This document shows positions 40,961 to 53,160 of a DNA stretch of 64,000 bases, piece after piece. The translations under genes were made by a program, and so were the position numbers. Source of the DNA: Acanthacorydalis orientalis (lineage: Eukaryota; Arthropoda; Insecta; Megaloptera; Corydalidae); contig CM068319.1 in NCBI GenBank assembly GCA_034766995.1, forward strand, positions 19,284,422 through 19,348,421. Reading direction: 5' to 3'. The notes below the pieces were generated by a model. The model ran no database searches. It saw only the letters and a list, made by a program, of their open reading frames with translations, and was not told the DNA's origin. Numbering within the stretch: position 1 is the first letter of the stretch; each line of letters begins with the position of its first letter.

Positions 40961-41416
40961 CTAAAATAGAAAGAAAATCGAATAAACGATAAGTACAAGC
41001 GATATCGAACGTATATATTTATTTGAAGATCCAATAACAATACTGATGCTAATGATGTTGATGATAGTAATTAACTCTGTGTAAGATCATAATTGTCTTA
41101 ATCAACACAAACTTACTGCTGTAAATGAGTCCAAGGACAGACTGAACAATTTCCCGGCCGTAATGACAATAGGACGTTTCGCTCGTTCCATAATGATGGC
41201 CGCTGTTTGTTTGTACACTTTGTTACAGACATACCATTTGGATGTGTAAACAGCTTCTGGTATGGCCGTGCTCTGAAACACACGTTCAGGATATAATTTT
41301 CATGCTGAAAAACGATGTCTACAAATGTTTACTAAATACTCATTTGTTAAACGTGAATGTGCATAAGTGTTCACTTTATATAAATGTGACAGTTACATAT
41401 AAGCAAGTTATGTACT

Positions 41417-41465
<49 letters not shown>

Positions 41466-42315
41466 TTATATGTATAGTAATCATCATTACCAACATTTTT
41501 TGTCGTCTTAAAAGAGATAAATGCTTTTTACAACGATTAGTAGTAAGATATGCTTATCGCTGGTTAAAATACTGTAATTTATTTACTTGCGGTCTTTTCA
41601 TTATATAATAATGTTACAAGAAAAGTAAAACAATATTAAATATTAACGTTAGAATATATATTGCATGACTTTAATTTTTTATTGAATTATTTAATTTAAA
41701 GTTCATAAATAATTCAATTTCAATAACAAAATTGAACAAACTTGAACCAATTTTGCACATCTTTAATTTCATATAAATTGGTTTTCAGATCAAGACAAAT
41801 TTTTAGTCGTAAAATATTGTTACTATCAATTAGAATATACTAAAAATACACTAAAAACTCATTCAGAGAAGAAACAAAAATATTTAATATAGTTTAATTG
41901 GTTTTATGTTAAAATATTGGCATGCATGTTTTTATTGCATTGATAAAATATTATTTGGATTTTATTATAAGATTTTAATATTGAAAAAATACAACTTTAT
42001 CACAATGAATTTCCTACAAAGTAATTAACGTTTTCAGAATATTTTAAATGAATATCCACAAATCAATATATAATTTTGATAGCTATAAATTTTCTATTTA
42101 TGATAAATATAATTATTAACTGTAATATTTACCTTTACCAATATTTCATTTCCATACCAACAATATAAGAACAATTCAGTCAGTAATGCGATTTGGTATA
42201 GTAAAGCAGACAAAAATTCTGGATTTCTAGGCGTTACCTACAATATTAATTGTAAAAAGAGTTTAATAATATATGTGTACACATATACGTGCATAATGTG
42301 TGTGAGTGTGTATAT

Positions 42316-42385
<70 letters not shown>

Positions 42386-42511
42386 CAGCAGCAGTAACAG
42401 TCTTTGTCCATCTACTGCTGGATAAAGGTCTCTTATATGATTTTCCATTTTGAATGCTTCTCTTTTCCACGGATTTTCAATAAAAATATCAATTTCCTAA
42501 TCACACACACA

Positions 42512-42556
<45 letters not shown>

Positions 42557-42831
42557 ACAATGTACATTAACAAGTCAGTTAAATAGCTATTGCTAATAAA
42601 ATCGTTATTGAAAATGTTTAAAGGACTTTTGACCTATTTCCAAACCTAACTGATCTCTTTATATTTGAACGATAAATTTATTTCGTAAAACTATGGCAGT
42701 ATATGGTGCGTGAACGCAATGAGTGGTGTTTAATTTTAAATATTTTACGTTTAGAAAAACGATATGGATCCATTTATTTATTTATTTATTTATTTATATA
42801 TATATATATATCAATATATATATATATACAC

Positions 42832-42862
<31 letters not shown>

Positions 42863-43480
42863 TATATATATATATATATATGCCATATCAGATCTGTGTC
42901 TGTCTGTGTTTTAGTTTGTAGCATTCCATATTGAAATTGTAGTGTTAGAGAAAAGGATCAGATTTGTAATTGACATTGGAAACTTTACATTGCTCCGTTG
43001 TTTTTATTTTCAATTGAAATTTAGCTGCTTACAGGACTAATTAATCATTTCATTCCTAAAGTCGACTTTAGTCGGTATCCACGTAGCGAGTCGTGGATAC
43101 TTACGCCAATTGTAGTCGGTTTTCGGATGTATATTTTTATTTGTGTTAATAAATGTGTCATTTAAAACAATGAAACAGTATTAGAAAAACAACTGTTTTT
43201 ATTTAAATTTCGTTTTTAATTAATACTTAAGCGTTTATTATATTAGGTTGATGGAAAAATAATTGCGGTTTTTATCGTTTTAAGTTTGGAGCCGATTTTT
43301 CTAATTACCAGTATCTTTTGTTATAGTCATGTGATGCATCATTGTAAACAGTGAAATTAGCACAAATGATTTCAGTTTATGTTTATTGTTTTCATTCTTT
43401 AATATTGTTGGATATAACTTCTTAAATTAGTCACGGAAAAAATCAAATACATATTCACGAAAATGTGCAATTTATGAATC

Positions 43481-43524
<44 letters not shown>

Positions 43525-46500
43525 CTATAAGATGAAAATAGTTTATAACAAAGATATACTTAAATTTTAAATAATAAATCACTAGAGTGTATTTTCTTTC
43601 AGTTATGTTTTAATATTTCATGTGAAATAATATAAAATAATTAGACAGGGTCAAAGTTGAAGAAAGTTACGAAAATTTATGATAAATTATTTACAACTTA
43701 CCAAAGTTAACTGGAAAGCGGTGATACACAAGACAACAGCCGCCACTGTGAATTGAGCTACAATTCCGAAATGAAACAATGATTCCAATTCCTTGACAAA
43801 ACTTGAAATATAAAATAAATTTGATGTAATTAAATAAGTTAAAGTTCAACAGGATTTTTTGCTTGGCAAACAAGTTATATGATTATTTACTTTCTTATAA
43901 TATTATTAGCCTTATTTATTATAATATTTGTGTCTTTTAAATATTGTGGTATTTTTTTACAATGTTGTATTTCGCAAGTTTTGTAAAAAATATGTTCACT
44001 TTATTAAAACCATGTATTTAAATAACTTTTTTCCGATAATTGTTAGAATGGCTGTTTTTAAATGAAAAATAATTTAAAAAAATATTTTATTCTAAAAAAT
44101 TTCGTTCTTATTTAGACACAAATTAAAATTAATAAATAAATTTGTTGTGCCTTAAACCTTTCAATATGATTCTTTTTGTTTTGCTTAATTTTGGTAAGTG
44201 GTAATTAATTGCATTAAGAGTTAGTTAAAATTAGCCAAAATTATTGTTCAAGAATTTTCCGACATCTTGGATAAAATATATATTCCTGGGAAGTTTTGTC
44301 CCGTCAGTATATTATAGTGGGTTCACTATGTAAAGTATTTCCCTGACAGGAATTTTTGAAAATCGGTAGGACATATGTATCCCGTTAGTAACGAAAGGGT
44401 TAAGCATTAAATACAAGAAAGGTTCAAGTCATTTTTATAACAATGTTTGTCGGTTTAAACATTTAATCATGTAATAATATAATTAATACTTTTCTATTTT
44501 AATACATTACGAAATCTTTTTATTAAATAATTGTAATTTGAATATGCACTTTATATTGAAAACATATTTCCTGTTATAAATTAAATGTTCTTGAATGCTA
44601 GATAATAATGCAATAAAATATCGTTTATTAATGTTGTTTAAACTTTCAAAAATTCTTAAAATGACATAATTACATGGATGGGGATATAATAGATATACTA
44701 AATTTTAGAATGAAATAAAGAGTTTAAATTATTCATTGAAAATTGCTGGATTTTAATTTTAGATTTGAGTTTAATAAAAAGGTGTGAAATGTATATGATT
44801 ATTATATTATTTACCTCTCAATACTTATATGATGTTCTACGCATTTATTAATATTCTGAATAACTTTTTCTTCTATTTCTTTGCAAGATGTTTCTTGATT
44901 ATTCATTAAATACTCTTTTTCACTGACAATAAAGTTTTCTCGAGAAATTTCTCCCATGAATAAATGACCTACAGTATATAAGAGATACAAAAGAGAATTT
45001 TTATGTACTTATTGGAACATTTTTTAATTTTAACTTACAAGATTGCCTTATGTATTCAATATTATTTTCTTGAATAATAAATTGCTCATCTTGAAATTCT
45101 TCAACGGATCTTTCATGAATGTTTATCAAAGAATCAATAAGTATATCTAATTGCGCTCCGATGTGTATCATATAACTAAATATAATTGCATCTAGATTCA
45201 TAGCACTTAAAGCATCGATAAACCCGAAAAGTACTTGATAAATGTAAAATGTTAAGTATAAAGGTGTCTTGCTAGTATCGAAAGGATACCAGGCAGGCAA
45301 TGGTAATCGTTTATTTCCTATTAATAAATAATTTATCAACGAAGGAAGTGACCAAGCGGTAGCTATAAATATATCTAGTACTATAAAAAATCGTATATTT
45401 CTTCGAATTTTCCAATTTGCTTCTTTTATTATTCTGATGTGATTTTTATGCTTTGGCAAAAAAAAATCTGAATCGAACTGCCTTGTTAATGTTTTGATTC
45501 GTTTTGAATAATAGAAAAAAATATTCACTATGAAAAATCTGTCAACATGTTTAAGTAAAAGAAAGCTAGAAGATGCCATTTTTTCTATATCACCCCATAT
45601 CTAGAAACGGATAAATATTGCGTTAGAAACATTTTATACACTGAGTTTTTATATATTATTTAAATTGGGTCAATATTCATATGAAGTGATTGCTCGGTGT
45701 GAGACAGTTGTAAATATAATTTTACTGGGAGATATTTTTTTATTATGTTAAAAATAATTATAAATAAGTAATATCATAACAAACCACTTCCATATATATA
45801 TATTTTAATTTTTTAAAAGTAAGACCAATAACTCAGTGATTTAGTTAAATGTAATGTAAAAAAAAATGTCACGCTTTGTGTTGAACATACAATTTATGCG
45901 ACACATTGATGGTATGCTTTTATAGTATGTGTGATTATATATATATAATCACACATACTATATATATATGTATATATATATATAAATATATACATATATA
46001 TTGGGTGATTCAACTTAGGTTTCTACACGAAAGTTTTAAAAAAAAATTTTAAAAAAATATTATCTCCCATTTAGTATTTTAGTTCAATTGTATTTTAGTG
46101 TTGAATTGAACTAATATACTAAATAAAAAATAACATGACTTCTTAACCTCTGCGCCCTCTTAATACGTCCATATGGAGGCCTAAATTGAATCATGTATAT
46201 ATATATATCTGACAGGCACTAATTCAATATTAAATATATTAAGTATTTATTTTTTACATTAGAGTAATATAAAGTTTATATTATTATTTTAATTAACTTA
46301 ATAGTCAAATTGTTTATTTTATAATTTTAATAAATTAGAAATATCTTTGAACAATGCTTCAAAAAAATTAGTTTTTAACTAATTGTGAATATTTCAAGAA
46401 AATGTTTTTAATGACAAAAATATTTCAGTTAATAAACTGTATTAAAAATGGTAGATGAAATTAAAATACCGTACAGTCGTCAACCATAATTCAAATAAGA

Positions 46501-48555
46501 GTTATTCGCGATAAAGTAATTCTTCATCTGTTATCTGATAATTTCTTGTGGTGATTCACATCAACCTAAAATAATTGTTCACAAACGATAGTAAATTTGA
46601 GTGTTGTTAATTATGTAAACATATTTTCAAGAAGTCGGTATGCACTCGAGAAAACACCGTGTTCGCCTTGTAAGAAAAGTGAGCTCGTTCGTAATCCTCA
46701 TAAATATAGGAACCGACTCTTAAAGCTTCGGATTCGAAACCAACATCAACTTAAATTATGATGCGGTAAGATGTGAAAATGTTTCTTTATAAAATTCACG
46801 TACCACATTGTTTCTTTTATTAGAGAGTTTATTTGAGAACGCTTTTTAAGAGATTTACGATCGTGTTATATTCCAGATATACTATTTTATTAATTTTAAG
46901 TGATTCTGCTCTGTGAAATACGAGCTAATGGCGAAGTTTTTTTTTAGTACTCTCATTCTTCTTGTCTAATATAAATTCTTAACAGTACGAAACATTTTTC
47001 TATTATTATTTGATACTATTTCTTTAAGATTTATTATTTACGTATTTTTAGTATAAACTTAAAATTAATTTAATATTGAAAAGTTTAAACGATTGATAAA
47101 CTGAACAATATTTTAATAAATTGCTATAAAAGTTAATTATACAATATAAATAAATAAAAAAAATATTTGATGTTAAAAAATAGTTTTATGCAAATATTAA
47201 GACATCTGATTTATTTATAAATGTATTCCATTTTCTATTGAAAATATCCTAAAATTATCGTTGCAATATAAGTGGAGGTTTATAATGAGAATACTTCACA
47301 AGTATAATTTTTATTTTTTTTGTATATTCAACAATTTGTTCTTTTTTTCGATGCTTTCATTTTATTTGAAACAAATCAGACTATCTGTTTTCGATTTATG
47401 ACTTTTTCAGTTTAAATTCTTTTATACAATACTATTATATTTATGTTAAAATTTCAGTTGCGTTCCTTTAAGACTTTTAAATTGTAAGATATATGTTCTC
47501 TTCTCTTGAAATTCTTTAATTCATTATCATAAAAATTAAAAAAACAAATTTGCACGATATAAATCTGTCTGATCCATTTCTTAGTGAAGAATATATTTTT
47601 TTCGTATAGATTATTATAACTTACACTGCGAAGAAAACATTAGTAAATACGATATTAACAAAGTTTTACATAACATAATACGATGTGTAATTAGTATGAG
47701 ATTGTTTTTTAATTTGATTAAATGTAAATCCAAATATCTGATTCGTAAAAAGTATGTTTCGGAAAAAAATGTATTTCGATCATTTATTGAAAACTCATCG
47801 AGTAAATTCTTTTTCTGACAGTAAATTTGGTATCAAAATTTAGAGTTATAAACCTTTTCCAAAATTTTTAATATACCGAAATATCGTCAAATCATCAATT
47901 TTTATTTCTCTGAAATCTCTGTAATAGATATTTGTTCCTAGGTAACAAACGTACTAAGGTGGTCAGATAGTGATTTATCAGACAAATGAAAATTGTGAAC
48001 AATTGTTTCTTCCTGAAATTCTAATAATATAATGTGACGAAAGAAAATTTTCTGCTCATATTTTCAATAATTATAAATTCAAAATTCATTTAATATAAAG
48101 TAATTTGACAATTAATCGTTAGTTTTCAATATTACATTTTACATTTGTGTTATTTAAAGATTTACAATAATGGTATCACAAGTAAATGAATAAAACTTCA
48201 TCTATTGGAAATCATATTGGATTTTTTCAGTTCTTCAAAATTTGTTATGACCAACAATTTAAAAATATGTGCATTTTTGAGTTTTTGTAGATAATCAAAA
48301 TTAAGCAAAAATTTTCTAATTAATATCTTAAACTACATTTTTTGATATGCTTAATTAATTTAGAATACTATAATATTACAAATGGGAACACAAAGTTTTT
48401 TTTGTTCTTCATTTTAATACTAAATTATTTCATTATAATAATTAAAAAAATACAAATATTTAAAAAGAAAATATACCTGTGGGAATAATTTTTTTGGAAA
48501 AATAATGAAAATATCTGTTATTTTAAATAGTTAATTGAGTTTTTTTTTTAAATTA

Positions 48556-48601
<46 letters not shown>

Positions 48602-48821
48602 ACATATATATAAGTGGATCAAAAACTTTATTTACCATATACAAATTAAGAAATTCTGTCAACGTAAACATGTAGTAGAATAGACCGACAAAGAAGAATT
48701 GATAAACTCTATACAGTTTAGTTCTCCAGGTTGGAACGTCTTCCTCAGGAGGCCAGTATCCGAAAAACTTTAACATTGTTATATTCAACCAAAGGGAATC
48801 CACTACTCTCCAATCCTCCAT
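40898..48821 (-). CDS. odorant receptor OR-B (7tm_6), seven exons, 441 aa predicted
   Basis: Seven minus-strand exons join in frame (186+562+154+100+105+156+63 nt = 442 codons with stop): 48636-48821, 45039-45600, 44815-44968, 43702-43801, 42133-42237, 41117-41272, 40898-40960. Intron phases are 0,1,2,0,0,0. Family marks: FFGYWPP near residue 20, AWYPF near 165, VEHH near 293, CITAFQLTL at the end of exon 4, YCWYGNEI in exon 5, [14 protein letters not shown] in exon 6, SSYSYFAVL in exon 7. The product should be an inverted seven-helix OR that pairs with Orco in olfactory neurons; ligand unknown. Start: ATG of [10 protein letters not shown], the only ATG in the first exon frame near the N-terminus. 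The exon plan matches OR-A except for an extra 70-bp phase-1 intron (44969-45038) in the second intracellular loop. An AATAAA signal (40683-40688, minus) lies about 210 nt past the stop. No frameshift or stop was seen. Confidence 0.9.
41117..41272 (-). CDS. OR-B exon 6
   Basis: 52 codons, phase 0 at both ends, acceptor gtgtttcag and donor gtaagt. It reads [14 protein letters not shown]...[20 protein letters not shown]...SFTA; a block of 20 residues is identical to OR-A exon 5. Confidence 0.94.
41423..41459. repeat. (TA)n microsatellite in OR-B intron 5
   Basis: TA run of about 18 units 150 nt upstream of exon 6 in the sense of OR-B. Confidence 0.88.
42133..42237 (-). CDS. OR-B exon 5
   Basis: 105 nt, 35 codons, phase 0 at both ends, acceptor attgtag and donor gtaaat. 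It reads [15 protein letters not shown]...[14 protein letters not shown], the TM6 end motif of insect ORs. Confidence 0.92.
42320..42554. repeat. two long (TA)n microsatellites in OR-B intron 4
   Basis: TA runs at 42320-42382 (about 31 units) and 42515-42554, with cagcagcag and (CA)n at their edges. Chance ORFs through these runs give Tyr-Ile polymers and are not genes. Confidence 0.9.
42771..42882. repeat. (TTTA)n plus interrupted (TA)n array
   Basis: About six TTTA units (42771-42797) grade into TA runs interrupted by tca and cac triplets, to 42882, in OR-B intron 4. Confidence 0.88.
43246..43465 (+). mobile_element. truncated mariner, 5' end only
   Basis: It begins ggttgatggaaaaataattgcgg after TA and matches the first roughly 220 bp of the mariner at 7010, including ttgttatagtcatgtgatgc and taacttcttaaattagtcacgg. 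It then runs out shortly before a (TA)n tract at 43484-43522. The transposase and right end are missing. It lies in OR-B intron 4, antisense to the gene. Confidence 0.85.
43484..43522. repeat. (TA)n microsatellite beside the truncated mariner
   Basis: TA run of about 19 units directly after the point where mariner similarity stops. Confidence 0.9.
43702..43801 (-). CDS. OR-B exon 4
   Basis: 100 nt; one base completes Ser, then [17 protein letters not shown]...CITAFQLTL (TM5). Acceptor atttcaag, donor gtaagt. Same length and phases as OR-A exon 3. Confidence 0.93.
44154..44402. mobile_element. possible piggyBac-type MITE
   Basis: The right edge reads, reverse-complemented, TTAACCCTTTCGTTACTAAC; the left edge reads TTAAACCTTTCAATAT. 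TTAA ends followed by a CCCTTT-like terminus are typical of piggyBac-related MITEs. The inside is non-coding and richer in GC on the right (gggacaaaacttcccagg on the minus strand). The terminal match is short, so the left boundary is uncertain. It sits in OR-B intron 3. Confidence 0.4.
44815..44968 (-). CDS. OR-B exon 3
   Basis: 154 nt. It enters in phase 1 (TGT, Cys, split) and leaves in phase 2. It reads [11 protein letters not shown]...[23 protein letters not shown], the distal half of the second intracellular loop. Acceptor atactgtag, donor gtaaat. OR-A has no separate counterpart; the region is fused into its exon 2. Confidence 0.88.
45039..45600 (-). CDS. OR-B exon 2
   Basis: 562 nt from acceptor tttctag to donor gtaagt, phase 0 in and phase 1 out. 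It reads [16 protein letters not shown] through AWYPFDTS and [11 protein letters not shown], giving TM2 to TM4 and the proximal second intracellular loop. Confidence 0.92.
45921..45962. repeat. 42-bp perfect palindrome
   Basis: The left half tatagtatgtgtgattatat is exactly mirrored in reverse complement by 45943-45962, with only AT between. It lies in OR-B intron 1 at the edge of a TA-rich tract. Confidence 0.9.
46001..46195. mobile_element. MITE with terminal and internal inverted repeats
   Basis: The left end (tgattcaacttaggtttct, from 46006) and the right end reverse-complemented (tgattcaatttaggcctcc, from 46193) form an imperfect terminal inverted repeat. A second inverted pair inside (tttagtattttagttcaatt against its complement) folds the middle. 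About 190 bp, non-coding, in OR-B intron 1, between TA-rich microsatellites. The superfamily cannot be assigned. Confidence 0.6.
48558..48598. repeat. (TA)n microsatellite next to the OR-B exon 1 donor
   Basis: TA run of about 20 units that begins within 40 nt of the exon 1 splice donor, inside intron 1. Confidence 0.9.
48636..48821 (-). CDS. OR-B exon 1
   Basis: 186 nt, 62 codons, ATG ([11 protein letters not shown]) to NLYM before donor gtaaat, phase 0. Contains FFGYWPP and TM1. An E-box (CACGTG, 48871-48876) lies about 50 nt upstream of the ATG; its use is unknown. Confidence 0.9.
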
Positions 48822-50786
48822 GTTACCTATTGGATTAAACGCAAAACTTAAACAAACAACTCGAAAATCCACGTGCTTACACGTTAAGCATAGAACGAAT
48901 TATTTCTTTTTTTAAAAAAAAAGTTCATGGAATGAAAGCATTTTTGTTTACTGTTACTTTTTTATTAATAAATATGAAAAGATAAAATCGTTTTGAAATT
49001 ATTTATTTTTAGGTGATGTGTGTTTTAAAAAGTATAATGTTACATTTTTTAATTAATTTCTGATACACATGTTGATACTTGTGTCGTTGACATGAATAAT
49101 TAATTTTGTAGTTACACTTTTTTGATTAGATTTATAATTACTGATAAATTGAACACTGTATTTAATCGTATTTTTTGTAAGTTCTTATGGTACCTCAAAT
49201 ATATGTTACTTATTTATTAATTTGTAACATGTAATCATAAAACGTTCTCTAATAATATGTTTAAGGTAAATGTGTGAAATTTATGTTCTATAAAATGAAT
49301 GAAAATTCATAATCATACAAAAATAACATTATATATATATATATATACATAAATCGATATAAAAATTAAATATAAAGGAATTGATATAATTACTGTTTTT
49401 AAAATAATAGTCATAGTTCAATTTTTACACTTGTAAAATTAATACATAAAAGAACCTAATATATTAAGATTATAAAAAAAATTGCAAAATATGGCTGTGT
49501 CGAATGTTTAGAACCACTGTTTAAAATTGTACACCGGTGTCTTTTTCAAGTGGAACCATTTATCAGTAAATATGATCATCTTGTAATATTTATTCAGTGC
49601 CATCGTTTATATTGATTTTATGTTTTAGTAGATAAGTATATAAGAAGTAGTTACAAGTGCTATAATAATAAATTTCGTATCAGAAGTGAGATATTTGAGA
49701 GGGGTACGTTAGAAAAACTGTTTATACAATCTAATCTATGAAGGATGTAGTTGTTTCAATAAAGATGCAACATAAAAAATCGTTTTATTACCCTTTTTTT
49801 ATTAAGGGTTGCGCGTTGATAATATCGACTAGCTTTTTTTAGACTGTTTTTAAATGAAAAGTAAAAGAAGGTTGGAAATGAGCTTTGAAGTTTTATACTT
49901 TTTATTGTTCTAGTAAGACATTGACAAGTTAAAACATAAAAAATAAAACGAATCTTTTTTTAGAATTAAAAATTATTTATATACATTTTAAGGTTTTATC
50001 TCTTTCACTGGTATGAATGATTATAAAAGTTAATTTTAATATTTTTGTTGAATTATTTAGTTTTTAAATTGGAATTCATTATTTTTATTCTAGAAAATAA
50101 AAGAATAAAATCATATTGGAAATTACAATTTATAAATATTAATGCAAATTAAATTTAAATTAAAAAAATAATATTTAATCATTTTTCTTCCATCCACTAT
50201 TAAACTTTTTATCTGAAAAATATGAGAAATGTTTGAATATTTCAAATAATTTCGAATACTATTTTATTTTTACAAAATATGAACAAATGTTAAAATGTAT
50301 TGATTAATTACTTGATTTCTTTATTTTCTCCACATATTTAATGAAAAAATAGATGTCATTTTTATTACAACTTCTTTTCATTTATCCGTAATAAACATAA
50401 ACACTTATTTTCTGTTAAAGAATTAAAATAAAAAAAAAATAAAAAATATACATACAGGAAAACCAAAATGTGTTCCGAACAAAACATCGATACAACTGTA
50501 AATTAGTTTTACCTTATTCTACATCTACCTCAGAATTTAATAAAATCCACAAACAATTTGCAAATAAATCACCGATAGCAAAACGTTAACTATTTATTAT
50601 CGTAGACTGTGCCGGTTGCATCATAAAACCAAATTTATTATTTATGCAATTTGTCAAGACGTGTAATTAAATTAATTGCGTAATAAATTAACGGTCGTAC
50701 AGGTATGTAATAATGTAGCGTATTATGTAAACCCATAATTCAATCTAATAATCAAGTAATGCTGTATTAGCGGAATCGTTAATGAA

Positions 50787-50791
<5 letters not shown>

Positions 50792-50841
<50 letters not shown>
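50792..50841. repeat. (TA)n microsatellite with (CA)n tail
   Basis: TA run of about 25 units followed by acacacaca. Confidence 0.9.
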
Positions 50842-50849
<8 letters not shown>

Positions 50850-51978
50850 TATGTATTTTAATTTGCATTGTTTCAACATAAATATTTATGTGATTAAGAA
50901 AATGTTTAATACCTACTAATAAAGGAATTGTTATTCCCTAACTATATCATAAAATATATTAATAATTTCGTTTAATTGACATTTAATAACTTATTACGTG
51001 ATTCAGTATGAATATGTTTTGAGTATGAAATTTGTTATACTATTTTTCATAAAGGTATATCTCCTTTTTGAATCTTAAAAGAGAGAAAAAATACTTATTC
51101 TAACAGAAAATGAGAATAAGATAAGAGATTACAAGTAAAAAAAGATAGGGATTTATCGATAGTTACAGTATGTTTATCTATAATAAATTTATTTTCTTCA
51201 CTAGTGGAACTTGTTATTATTGTTGCTTGTATGAAGTACATCATAATATATTATTCATACATAAAGAATATTGATAATTCATAGAAAACTCGCCGTTACT
51301 TTAAAATAAGACGGTTGAAGGAGTTTTTGTGTATCCTAATTTCTATATATTAATATATCTGAAAGATATTTGAAAAGGGATAATTTTGTAATCATAAAAT
51401 TAAAAAAAAATGTAAGATTTATTTAAAAATAAACAACATTTTTATTTAAACCAAAAAAAGTTCATCTCTAAATTGAGAAATGAAGTGAAAAGTGGAAAAA
51501 ACTAAATATATTTCAAATGAAAGTTTTATTGAATATTAATATACTAATTAAACACCTTAATCTGATTAACTTGATTTAAAGTATGTTTTACTTTCTATAA
51601 AAATTATTTACATAAATCTATTTTTTTATAACTTCGACATTTTCTATACAAAATCTACACATACAACTCGAACAAAAAGTATACATTGAAAACTTTCTTA
51701 TTATTCCTTAAGGATATAGGTAATACTTTTCAGAACCATCTTTTACTTTTCTCTATCTCGATTTTCCAGCTATGCCCTTGAGAATGTTCAGTTATTTGTT
51801 TTAAAATCTCAATTCAGAGTTAGTCTTATTTAAATATCAGATACTTGGATGATCTATAAATTTATCATCTGAATACGTTTGAAACAACAATGTTTGTTTT
51901 TCCATTAAAATTTATATTAATTAAACTATGTTTGAAAACATGTAATTTTAATAATTTATTTTAATGCTAGGTTTATTG

Positions 51979-51980
<2 letters not shown>

Positions 51981-52021
<41 letters not shown>
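51981..52021. repeat. (TA)n microsatellite
   Basis: TA run of about 20 units. Confidence 0.88.
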
Positions 52022-52024
<3 letters not shown>

Positions 52025-53065
52025 ATAAAAATATTTCAATGAAAAGTATAAATAAAAAAATAAATTTTACTGTCCTAGCAAAATAGTAAAAAATCTATTA
52101 ATCAATAAATGTGTTTATACCGTAAAATGAAATATTCAAAGAAGTATATTTTTATTGTGATTTGATATCAAGTATTTAAAGAACCAAATATCTTTAAAAA
52201 TATCTAAACTACTTTTTAAATATCTTTCGAAATGTATTTATAGATAATATTCGTTTGATTACTCTTTAAGATTTAATAAAATTGATAATATTTTCACGAT
52301 GCGTCGTAAAATTTCTTTATACGTTTTTTGTCTTCAGAGAGTTGCGTTTTAAAAAAAGTATCCGTCCGTAAATTGCAAGTATCGTTTATTTTATAACCTT
52401 TCATAATTTTGAACGAGCTCCTCCACCTCTTATTAATAAAATCAATCGACTAGTTGTCAATTTAAAATCTTATTTATGGGATAGCAAAGCTTAATGTTTT
52501 AATTTAAGGTTTTTTTCTCCACACACACATTTTTTATATATACATAGTCGTTGATGTATTTTTTTGTAATACATTTAATATATATGTATGTATGTATTAA
52601 TGTATTGGACTATTTTTAATTTTTTAAAAAAGGCATGCTTCATAAATATCTAGTTAGAATTTAATAATTATTTTTATTTTTTATATTTTTTTTAATATAA
52701 CTTAAAAAATAAAACTTGCATACTTATATCTATTTTTCTATATCTTAAATGGTTTATTTTTAGTGGTTATCTGTAAATTTGACCCTATTTGAATTTAAAT
52801 ATTTCATGTATTATAAGGAAAAATTTTAACACGTTAAGAAAAATTTGTTTACATTGTATAATATTCTTATTAAATTATATTTAAAAAAATAAAGAATTTT
52901 TTAAGTAATTCATTAATTAATTTAAAACTATTTTTATAACAATTTAGAAATCTTCCGTTAATTAAAATCATGTCTGACCACTGTTTGTATGGTTCACTCT
53001 TTCTCTTTAATATTAAAAAACGCTTATGTTCCTGAAAAATTGAAAAAGTATAATATTTATATGCT

Positions 53066-53068
<3 letters not shown>

Positions 53069-53113
<45 letters not shown>

Positions 53114-53126
53114 TTATATAAATAAA

Positions 53127-53160
<34 letters not shown>
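53069..53160. repeat. paired (TA)n microsatellites
   Basis: Two TA runs (53069-53102 and 53134-53160) separated by about 30 bp of TA-like sequence. Confidence 0.88.

Noticed and set aside
42246..42921. ORFs of Tyr-Ile repeats
   Set aside because: They are translations of TA microsatellites, not genes.
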